Assembly (NCBI GenBank): GCA_036874045.1 | Contig: CM072342.1 | Span: forward strand, 3,804,501 to 3,868,500 | Origin: Cymodocea nodosa | Taxonomy: Eukaryota > Streptophyta > Magnoliopsida > Alismatales > Cymodoceaceae | Reading direction: 5' to 3' | Length of the DNA stretch: 64,000 nucleotides | Shown here: positions 25,462 through 36,300 of the stretch, piece after piece | How the letters are laid out: the number at the start of each line of letters is the position of its first letter | Numbering within the stretch: position 1 is the first letter of the stretch | Made by a program: the position numbers and the translations under genes | Notes under the pieces: generated by a model | The model's database searches: none | Seen by the model: the letters and a program-made list of their open reading frames with translations, nothing else | Told to the model about the DNA's origin: nothing

Positions 25462-25979
25462 AATCCTTAAAATTAAAATCAACTACCGGAGAGTTTTCTT
25501 ATTGGTCAATTCATTCGTTTAAAAAAATCATATTTACAACAATGAGCCAGTTAATATGAAATTGTTAGAGTGGACTTTTTTATTAACATATTCAAGCGAG
25601 GAGAAGTCTTTCTCAAATTTAAAATTAAATAAAACCCTAATATCATGAAAATAGTTTGAATTAAATTCAATTGCATCCTATTTTGCCTTCTACTTTTACA
25701 ATTTTCGACAGCAATTTAACGATCGACGGCAACATTGAATAAAATATCGACATTACTCTACGTTAACAATAAGAAATAAAGGTTACAAGTAATATATCAT
25801 GTTACACTATTTATTGTTCAATATAATATATATTTATTACATAAAATCAAATAGTATAAGATATCAAACGTTAAAATAAAGTTAAACAAACGTATCTCAA
25901 CCAAAAATAGAGATTGTCGATAGTTTTCTGAATAATGTGATAAAAATAGATACGTTGGGTAAGACAAGCGGAGAAGTCT
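25462..25979. other. Spacer
   Basis: AT-rich sequence between the Harbinger element and the NINJA/AFP gene promoter. No exon or clear repeat was recognised. Confidence 0.4.
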
Positions 25980-26340
25980 CGTCACACGTGGGAACGACAG
26001 CTCAAAAGCTGAAACGAGAGAAAAAAAAAAAGAAAAGAAAATACGAGAAAACGGATTAAAGCAAACGAAAGGAAGAAAAAAGGAAGGCAGGAAGACGACG
26101 CCCACTCCCCTCCTGGGGACGTCCACGTGGCGTATTGGGAACTTGCCACGTACATCCCGCGGAACGGGGGCATTCATACCGGAGGCGGGAGGGTTGGCAG
26201 GATTACGGTTTGTGTTGCTCCTGACGGTCGACACGTACGCGGCGAGCTCTGCCTCTCCGACGGACACGTACAAGTGAACGAGGCACGGACGCGGAGCGAC
26301 CTGTGATTCCCGGCTTCCCCAGGGGCGCTTTCGCAATTCG
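25980..26340 (+). promoter_or_regulatory. G-box/ABRE-rich promoter of the NINJA/AFP-like gene
   Basis: CACGTG occurs at 25985-25990. The canonical ABRE/G-box CACGTGGC is at 26124-26131, followed by GCCACGTAC at 26145-26153. Further ACGT cores occur at about 26233 and 26264. ACGT-core motifs of this type bind bZIP factors such as ABI5/ABF. Their clustering a few hundred bases upstream of an ABI5-binding-protein homologue suggests ABA-responsive feedback, which is inferred. Confidence 0.6.
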
Positions 26341-26380
26341 TCGTGCTTCCCTCTACACGTCCTTCCCTTCCTTCTTCCTT

Positions 26381-26404
26381 CTCTCTCTCTCTCTCTCTCT
26401 CTCT
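26381..26404 (+). repeat. (CT)n microsatellite in the 5' leader
   Basis: A CT dinucleotide run lies within a longer pyrimidine-rich tract (26350-26480). It sits about 400 bases upstream of the NINJA/AFP-like start codon, a typical position for CT repeats in plant 5' UTRs. Confidence 0.7.
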
Positions 26405-26794
26405 TTCTTCCCTGCTTCTGGTTTTGTCGTCCCCTCCTTCCCTCTCTCTTTCTCTCTCTCTGCCTTCTCCCCTTCCTGCCTTCATTCTGTTCCGATCGCT
26501 ATCCTTCTCTTCAGCTTACCTGTTGGGTCCTTCCGTGGTTCGTTTTTCTTATGTTGCCCGTGAGATCCCCCCCCGGAATTTTAACCGAAAGAGCTCTTCG
26601 TTCATTTGTTCTCGTGGGATCTCCTTCTTCCCTGAAATTTTGATGCAACGGAAGAGCTTTTCGCCTGGGTTTTTTTTCACCTCACTTCTACTGTCGAACC
26701 CAACTCCAAACACATACTAAGCTTCGGTTTTTCTTTTATTTGTTTCTGTGGGGTTTCTTTCTTCCTGGCTCGTTGGTTTGGTGGTGGCTTTAGC

Positions 26795-29700
26795 ATGACG
26801 GGGACGAGGAGCGAGAATCTGGACCCGGACGTGAACAGTCAAATCGAAACCTACCCACGAGATCTTCTCCGTCGATTCGGGAGTGGGAGCTTCCCTGACG
26901 AGGAGGCCACGGTAGCTGCGGTCAAGGAAGAGGCCGTGGTAGAGCAGGTGGAGCTCAGCTTGGGGCTTTCGCTTGGGGGAAGCTTTGGGGTCGACCCAGC
27001 CAACAAAGGCCTCGTCCGCTCTTCCTCTGTCGCTGCCTTCTCCTTCTTCCCCAAGAAGGAAGAGGAGGACGGGAAGGAGTCCGTGCTTGCCACGCACTTC
27101 CTCATGAGGACCTGCTCGTTGCCTGTGGAGACGGGGGAGGAGCAGAGGAAGAGGAAGGAGATGCAATCCCTGCGGAGATTGGAGGCCAAGAGGAAGAGGG
27201 AGGAGAAGAGGGGTTTGCGCCCCAAACCGGACGACAACTTCGGTGCTGGCGATGTTCAGCATGTGGAGGGGTTAGTTTTCCCGAGGTCAGCGGCGATGCG
27301 CCCATTCGATTCGTCGACGGACAGGTCGGATTTTCCTCCTTTTTCCTCTACTTTGCCTGGTCGCAGGCGACGGCAGGACCAACATAACCATACCAGTGAA
27401 TCGCCACCCATTCCCGGTCGGCTTCCGGCGCAGCAGCTGTCTGCTGCCGGAGTGCAGGTAGAAGGTTGTTCGACGAGTTCCTCGGAGTACGATTGCCGAC
27501 CGATGCAAGGTATTTTGCTTCGCCACTGTTCTTTCTTTCTCTGTCTTTGGACCGTTGCAAATCTAATGTTGAAAACACTGGTCGACTGATAAGCATCAAA
27601 TTTTACCAAGTAGTGGAAAATGTTATCGGCGCTTCTACTCTCTGCTTCACGTTCGGACTGGCCGTTGTTGCTTTTGACTACATTAGTCTGGTTTTTTTGA
27701 CCCAAGTGATATTGCTAGTTACTTCAGTAGATCTATGCCGTGGTCCTATTTGATTGCTAGCGTTTTGCCATATTTTGTCCTTATCGTGGTTGTCCGGCAA
27801 TTTTCCTGTAATTAGAAGCCATAATTCTCTGATTGACAGGAGCGTTGAAGTTCTGTTTTGTTCTTGTTTGTATTGCCTTTTGTGTTTTTTAAAATGTTTT
27901 ATGTTTTCTACAGTTCCTTTTTGGCTTGCTCAATATAAGTTTCTATTTGTCCACTTTTCAGATACTGCACTTCAAATATGCCATTTGTCTAATCTTTGTT
28001 TTGATTATCTGTTCATTTCATTTATTGATTCATTCGTTTTTTATTGCTTCAATATCTTAGGTAACCATAAAAGATGTAAAAATGAGTGTGTGTGTGTTGA
28101 ATTAGGAATTCCAAATGTTTTATTTCTAAGGAACCTTGCCCCCCTTTAGACAATAATCAAACCTGCACTTACTTGTTTTCAAGAAGTTCCTGGTGTGCAA
28201 CTTTCTTAGATGGTCTTTCCTTCCATGCCCACTGCTGTGCAAAAACCAGGCTTATGGATTGCCATGTACCATACCTTTCAGCCGTTCTTTGCAGATGCTC
28301 CATCAAATGACCGCAGGGTTATGCGAAGTATTGCATTCAAACATATATTATCGATAGAAAAAGGACCACAGAAAATCAGAAATTAATTGTTTGAATCCAA
28401 AACATAGTGGCATTGCAGGAAACAATCATCAGTATGACCATCCAAGCAACTTGCTCATTGATGGTTTGCCAATCTTGAAATTGCTACGAATAAAATTCCT
28501 GAACTATGCTAGCAGGCATTGCTTCAGCATCTAATACATCTACAAAATTTCCAACTAGGCTGGCATCTTTTTGATTTTTGGTTCTGCTTGAATCTTACCT
28601 GTTCATTTATCTCACTATTATTTGACGACCTCAAGCTTCATGTCCATAGTGATCTCACTTTGGTGTCTTTTCTCATGATTGTCTTGTCTAGGTATTTATG
28701 ACCATTGAACTTCTAAATTAAACATTTTCTTATGTTACATACCTTTTTTTTTTTTGATAATACTGATAGCCTTGTTTCAATTCAAATCTAAGATCCCGTC
28801 CTTCATGATGAAACATATGATTAATTGTGCTATGCTTTTGTTGGCATATACCTTCTATCAGTTTATCAATTTCTGCTTGCTGAGTGTTTATGAATGAATT
28901 GGTTAGTTGGATTATTACAGAAACCATTCGTATCATAAAATTTCTTCCTGTTTCCTACTTTTACCTGCATTACAGTGTATGAGTTTTTGCATACAAGAGC
29001 ACTTATGAATGAACCAGCTGTTTGAACTGTTACAAAAGCAATTTATATCATGAAATTTCTGTTTATGTTTTTATTAATCAATACTGAGTTTTTTATAGAC
29101 AAGTCACTTTCAGGGTTTTCCTAAACACAACAATCTATTTTCATATTTCGCCTTTTGTTTTATTTATTTCATACTATTGCTTTGTCCTAATTAGTTTTTT
29201 ACCATACAAATATTGTCATTTCCTGGATTCAGATTAGCGTCCACTGTAAAACAATGAAGTGGATCGAGTATATTTAATCTGATTATAAATTTACATTATA
29301 AGATTGGAGTTTTTAATGCACTGGATTGAAATTAGGATACATATTAAACATCAGATTAATAAGTTGTATATGTATTAAAATGCATACCTGAAATTTAAGA
29401 ATGCATCAATAAGCAAGTTTTAGTATGTAGAAGTTAATGTGTAACTGATATATATGATAATCATAATATATTGAAAAGTCAAAATTTACCAGTGTTGTTA
29501 GAACCCGACTGGAATATACAAGATAACAAAACAAGATGTTCAAATGACACTCATCTAAAATTTTAGAATATAAACCCCACTTTAAAAAAATATCTGAACC
29601 TTTAAAAGATGTAAAAGCCATTTTCCTCATACTGATGTGGTAATATCATGATGAAAAACTAAAAATAGTATATAATTTTCAGCCAAGTCAAAAGAACCAA

Positions 29701-30737
29701 CTAAAACAGATGCTTAATAACAAAACAAAAAATTGAAGCATAAAGTTATGATTAACAATCAAAAGAATTTGACCTTGAAAAATATGCTCTCATGTTTGTT
29801 TCATGACTAAAGCACTTTATATAATGTTGGATCATTGTTAGGTCCATAAGGGAATCTCAAAAAGGATTGGGTTTATTTAACAAAAAGGAAGAAAAAGGCT
29901 GCGTGCGATCTGCCTAGCCCAAGTGCTCTGGTGCCTACCTCAATAAACATATTCAGAAGCATTAAATTCTGGAAAAATTTTCTAGCTTTCTTCTTTTGAG
30001 TTTTTGTAAGTGCTTCCACAATGTTACCTAAGGCATCAAAAACGTTTTGCTTCTATGGGTCTTGATTGTTGTCGTGTTTAACCACATTAAGTGTGTTATT
30101 TCGGGCTGTACACCTAAGGAAACTGTTTAATGGATTGGAATTGTCTTTCTTTGGGGGGGGGGGGGAGAAGGAATGATTTTCATTGCTTACTTCTGTATAT
30201 CTCAAAAAGAACGTCATATGTTTTTTTAAGATTTGCTTTCTTTTGTTGTGTGTGAATTCATGATCTAATTGTATATGTACCATGTTTTGTTCAGGACTGG
30301 ACATCTCTGGACTCTGCAGAAATGGCAATCCAACAAGGTCAAAGAGCCCTCCAAGCATCATCTCGCCGATGAAACAAACCATTCAGAAGGCTGCTGTGCT
30401 CCCCCTTGCACCGCCGACAGGCAAGGGCACCGGTGAAGAGGGTGTGAGTGTGACATCGAAGAAAGCTTCCATGGAGGCAAATGGTTCGAGAAAGATGATG
30501 GGAAGGTCCATGATGGAGGAAATGCCATGTGTGTCCACAAAGGGTGATGGACCCAACGGGAGGAGAATTGAAGGTTTCCTTTGCAAGTACACCAAAGGGG
30601 AGGATGTGAGGATAATGTGCGTGTGCCATGGCAGCTTCCTCAGCCCTGCTGAGTTCGTGAAGCATGCTGGGGGTGGTGACGTCGAGTTTCCATTGAGGCA
30701 CATTGTTGTCTATCCATCACAACAGACCTACTTGTGA
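26795..30737 (+). CDS. NINJA/AFP-family EAR-motif protein
   Basis: Two exons, 26795-27509 and 30295-30737, join in phase 1 across a 2.8-kb intron and predict 385 residues. The N-terminus has [12 protein letters not shown] and the EAR repression motif [13 protein letters not shown] at about residues 52-64. A basic stretch at about 118-139 ([20 protein letters not shown]) is a likely nuclear signal. The C-terminus (about 327-378) carries [40 protein letters not shown] and PLRHIVVYP, the conserved Jas/TIFY-binding C domain of the NINJA/AFP family. These proteins link ABI5 or JAZ proteins to TOPLESS co-repressors in ABA and jasmonate signalling. The order EAR, basic region, C domain fits AFP/NINJA members. 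Whether it is AFP-like or NINJA-like in function cannot be decided from this window. Confidence 0.9.
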
Positions 30738-32509
30738 CAATTGTCGTTCGAGCACACGTCTTGGGTGGTGAGATGGGAGGCACATTGTTGTCCACCCACC
30801 CATTTCTGGGATTCCTTCCTTTCCTTGCTGTGATGGCTGATCTCCGGAATATCAAAATGGCAGAGATGGTTTTTGTTCCTTCTTTTTCTTTCCTTTGGAG
30901 ATCCACATGTCGCACGAAGTATTCCCCTGTATTCTCTGCTTTGAGAGGTGGATATGATGGTTTAACAATGTGACGTTGCTTCATTTTTGTATTCCATTGC
31001 CTTCTCTGTGCTTCTCGTGGAAGGTCTGCTGCTTTTAGTGTGTGATACAGGAGATGAGGAGGAGGTTCACAAAGTAAGGAAGGGAAAGATGCAGGAAGAT
31101 TTTAGCATAGCAGCTGGCAACAAAAAGAAACTCCACTACCGCTCCAGCTTGATGCTTGGCTTCTTCCATCATCCAAACTAGTGAAAGAAGACACGTCAAG
31201 AAACAATTGAAAATTTTCAAAGCGGCCTGGGCGGATAACGTTCTAGCTGGCCATACGCTGTTTTTTAGCAGCTACCCTGTTTGTTCTTCACCTATGGTAT
31301 GGTGGTGGACATGCCACCCAATATATGCCCATCCACAGGATCAACGAGGGTGTGTTTTATATGGAAATCAATCTCATTTATTTTCGAAACATGGAAAGCA
31401 GATCACATACAATATTGAACAAAGAACAGAATCACACGGTAATCTCACATGCATCATCAAGCATGCAAAGAAAGATTCAGTCCACTTCGAGAAGAACAAA
31501 ACCATGGCTTCACTGCATGGTTCTTTTGGTATGAGCGGTGATTTTCGAACCGATCTCGCAAGTTCGGATTTGGTTAGATGCGTCAAAAAGGACGGACGGG
31601 ACGCATGGAAGTTTTTTTCCAAGTTAACCGATTGTAATAGCTCAATTGATAAGGATAATTTCAAAAACTTTTGAACTTCAGACATGTATGCAAAGTTTAA
31701 ATCTTTGGTAGATTTACGGTACGCAATATTTATTAAGTAAAATTTAATCCCCACATTTTAGACCATTGAGAAATCATATATATATATATATATATATAGT
31801 TCTTGTTATATGATTCTCATTTCATATAATAAGTGACGGTGCGCTTTCAAATAGAAACAACTGTTACTCATAAAAGGTAATTTCTCTTCTCACACTTGAA
31901 ATTTAATTGGTAGTTAACTGCAGGTAAAATACTAAGTAGACATTTGTCGGTTATTTTAACAGACAAAATTAATGAATACATCTTTTATAAATTTATCTAC
32001 TTTTTATGTTTATTAACTGCCATAAAAAAATATTTATAGACAGACGAATATTATTTAGCTCAATAATTCTAATAAAATGATGATAATAATAAATAAGATA
32101 TATTTTTTTCTTCAACAACTAATCTATATTTTTGCCTATTAATTATTTTATATTATTTAAATAAAATATTAATTTATGCAATACACCAGAATATTAGATA
32201 TTAATTATTCTTTCGTCGGGTAAATGCTCTATTACCTGCTAATAAAGGAAAACTAAGAGCACCAAAAAACTAAACTAACCCTAATATGCATAAATTTTAT
32301 TAAAATTTAAATCTCGATGATGCAAGAATTAATATCGAAAAAAAAAAAAAAAAACTAAACAAATGTTGAAAAGTGCACTCGAACCGGTACATATCATGGA
32401 TAATCCGAAACCCGAATCGCATGTATTGATGAACATCAGACGGCATATATATGGACTTGGACAGTTGGACGGTCAGGATCGATTGGCGTGGACGATAAGT
32501 ATTGGCCAC
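30738..32509. other. 3' flank and spacer
   Basis: The first few hundred bases are probably 3' UTR of the NINJA/AFP-like gene. An open frame at 31156-31674 shows no recognisable domain. A (TA)n run lies at about 31777-31798 and an A-run at about 32339-32354. Confidence 0.45.
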
Positions 32510-33325
32510 CTTCCGTTCTCCTAAAACCCTTTCTGTATCCCAGGGTTTTCGCTCTCCAGTGAGAAGACAAAGGTCTGTTCGCCTGAACCCTAACGGGCAC
32601 CACACTTTATTAGGTTTTCTTGCTCTGATCTTTCGTGCTCTAGTGGTTATCCCTTTTCTTTTTCCCTTGTTCTGTTCTTTCATCTTTTGATTTCTAAGTT
32701 GGTTTTCGTTTGTTATAGCTGCAACCAAATCTGCTGTTCTTGTCAAATTTCGTCTGGAAAATAGATTATTGACCGCTAAGATATGGAATGTTCTGGATAT
32801 TATGCGACTCATCGAATTGTCTCTTTCTTCATTCCGGCTTATCTCCTCTTCTTTGTTTGTAATAATATTTTTTTGTACATGTCTGTCACGTCAAGGGTTA
32901 GCATTTTGTGGGTAATCGGAAAGCTTTTGTTTGGTTTAAAATTAGCGGCCTTTTTACATGCTTCATACAAGACCCCTCGGGATTGTACTCTCTTTGTTGC
33001 CAACATTGAAATATTTTCATTAGCCGTTGTGTACAACTGCTATCCGTTGGCCATTGCACTGATCAAGGCAGTGTGATTTCACCTCTCTCCAGGATTTCGA
33101 ACCTGGGGAAGGATGGAAGAAAGATCCATACCTAATCCAACAGCTCAAAATAACTTTGTTGGCACTCAACACTTGGCTTAGAACATTGATGCTTGATTAG
33201 GTCGTTTGAGTCAATTTGTTATTCATTTATTATTTCAGTTTGCTTGTTTCTCTTGTTATCCGTCCATTGCACTCTTTCGAATATCAGGAATCATCATGTT
33301 GTTTTTATCCAAATTTCTAGGTTCT
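32510..33325 (+). promoter_or_regulatory. 5' leader and leader intron of the RRM gene, with telo-box
   Basis: AACCCTAA (telo-box) lies at 32586-32593, with a related AAAACCCT at 32523-32530. Such boxes are common near transcription starts of plant translation and RNA-processing genes. The coding exon is preceded by a TTTCTAG acceptor ending at 33320, only five bases before the ATG. Most of this stretch is therefore likely a 5' UTR intron starting somewhere after 32575. Confidence 0.5.
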
Positions 33326-36300
33326 ATGATGGCTTTTGCTAGTAGACTTCGGAGTCTTGTTAAACAAACTGTGCCTTTGAGTTCGTCGATGTACCAGGCA
33401 ATAAGATGCATGTCAACTTCAAAGGTTTTCATTGGAGGTTTGTTCAACATTGCCATGCACTACCATTGTAACTCATAAGGGAAAATCATTATGTGATTTA
33501 CTTCTGTCGCACACGTTGACATCTCTTATTTGTGTTCTAGGACTTTCGTATTCAACTGATGAGCAGAGCTTGAATGAAGCTTTCAGAAACTATGGAGAAG
33601 TAATTGAAGGTCAGCCATTTGCTTATATAGGATGCTTACTTTGCTATTTCTTAACTTTATTTTTATTTACAGCAAGGGTTATTCGTGATCGTGAAACTGG
33701 TAGATCCAGAGGCTTTGGCTTTGTGACTTATACATCTACCGAGGAAGCTTCTGCTGCTATCTCTGGTATGGATGCAAAGGTGCGTCTCTTATGAACTACC
33801 ACCCTTTTATTATCAGTCTTAGTATATGGATCCATATATTTTATTACCTTTATATTAAGTTGGACGTTCCCTTTTTGTTTATCAATGCATTTTTAAATAA
33901 TGGATAAGATCTGATATACCATTTGGACTTTGGATATCACTGTCAAGTTAGGAATGACTTTACGTAAGTTAGAAGATTTAGTTTCTTGCATATTTAGTTC
34001 CTTCACTTGTGGTTATTCAACTTTATATTTTCCTGATTTGTGGATGCAAGTTGGTGTGTTTGCAAATGATTTCAAATGGTTGGCGTTATTGTAAAAATAA
34101 AAAAAAAGGCTGTTAAATGTTATTTGAATGTTTTTAACCTAATTTATTTTATTTTTATGGAAAAAATGATTTGGAAGAAATTTTATTTTTTGCCATTTTA
34201 TTGGAATTTTTTCCCTTCTTTGGCCAGTCAATTGGTCGTCTTTTTAATTTATTGGATTTCACCTTTTCAATTATTTTGATTGATATAATTTCACTATTTC
34301 GATGGTTGTTTTGTTTATAATTGTTATTGTACTTTTAAACTTTTATAAATTTACATATGTTTTCAATTTAGGTATATATTCTTGAATGATGGTGAAGGAA
34401 CAACTTGAATTGATTGTAAGAGCCTATTTGTGTACTTAAAATTAAATTTGATGGAATTAGAATTTGAAATTTAAGTGTTTGTATACATTCAAGAATTAAA
34501 CAGAAATTGAAATTTAAGTGTTTGTGTATGTATAAAAAAGTAACAAAATTGAAATTTTATATTTGTGCATGACAATAATGTAATATAGTTGTCATTAATT
34601 AATTCAACTAGTTAGTAATAATATAATTAATTAGTAAATTTATTACATTAATTAATTATTTAGCATATCATAATGATATTATTAGATGTTTATATGTTAT
34701 TAATATAACCTTATTTAATAACAAAGTTCAAATATTCACTTGAAGGAGCAAAATTGAAATTCTCACTTGGGGAGATGAGAATTTAGATTTATGCTTTGAC
34801 CTTATAATTCCGTGTGCACAAACACTTTGACATTTGGAACTAAATTTTGTTCAATTTTGAGTGCACAAACCTCACCTAAAGGTTATTTGGATAAGCAAGA
34901 TAAATTGGGGTTTTTTCTACAATGTGTCTAGGTTGAAATTGGGGAGAGGAGTTCCTATGATTAGAATAGGGGAGTATTATGGATTGGTGCAACAACCATT
35001 AAAAGCAATGTGGATATTTGGGTTCCATCAAATAGGGACATGTAGATATTTTTGACAATTTATACTCATATCAATGAGTAATGTAAAATGCTTGGATACT
35101 TTATATTCATATTTAGGAGTATTTTCATCTAAAAATTTTATATTAATGCCTAGGAATTTCTCAATATTTTCTAGACCTTTTAGACTCATATCTAGGAGTA
35201 TTGTCATCCATATATATTATATTAACTCTTAGAATTTTTAAATATCTTCTAGACCTTTTACATTCATATCTAAGAGTATATAATTGTGTAGGTCTTTTAT
35301 ACTCTTACCTAGGAGTATAAAAAAATTGAGCTTAAGAGCATTTTAAAGCTCTTTTTTTCCTTCATTCTATGTATTTTGGTTGATAAGATGGCATTGGTAA
35401 AACAACTTATGTATAGGGATTAGATCCGAGGTATGAGCATGAGGAATCTAGGGTGTGTATTTACTTTGGTTGTTCATGATGTGCCATGTGATAAAAGGAG
35501 AGTTTCTTCTTTTAATGAACATCATGCATGTGGCCAGCATAATGAATGTTGTTGAAGAGGTATTTCAATGACCTACTTGTATATATTTTCAAGGTTGCTT
35601 TCAAGTGCATGCTTTTGTGAATATATATTTTCATGTGATGCCATGTAGTGGAATTATAGCTCACATTGTTATTGTTGTTTTACTAGATGTAAGGTATATA
35701 AGTATTCTATGAGTTGTTTGGCAGGGTTTGTTTGGGATTATCCCTGTTTGCTAGGATATAGAGATACTGAGTTTTTGGATTATACTTGGCGTTTTTCTTT
35801 GTTATACTCTACGGGTCCATAGTTTCTAAGTGCATCTCCTGATTCTCTTTGCTTGTGTTGTGATAGATAGGGTCTTTTTAAACGACGTCCTTTGGTATTT
35901 TATACATTGGAGTTCAGGTTGAGTATGCTAAACATATGTGGAATTCCTTGGCCCCTAGGAAAGTGTAGGTGTTTGGATGGTTGATGTTGCATGGGGGAGT
36001 CTTGATTGAAATGGACTCTAGAGAGGAGAGGGTAACACTTGGTGAGCAGGTGCAATTTTTGTGGTGCAGCTGTGGAGATGGTGAGACACTTAAAGAGTGT
36101 TTGAACATAGTTGCATGTAAAACGTGAAGAATATCAAACCAAGTAGTAAAATAGATTTTTAAAAATAGTTAAATTGAATTTCAAGTTAATTAGTTATATT
36201 CTTTTATAATGCTAAAAACATAATACATTTTTTACGAATTAATTTTTATGTTTGAGTTCATAAAAATTACAGTTAAGTTAATGACAAATATTGGTTGAAC

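Noticed and set aside
26174-26563. Open frames rich in RERE or LSLS across the NINJA/AFP leader
   Set aside because: They are products of the (CT)n tract in the 5' UTR.
31156-31674. Plus-strand 172-codon frame downstream of the NINJA/AFP gene
   Set aside because: No recognisable domain and no splice partner; considered chance.
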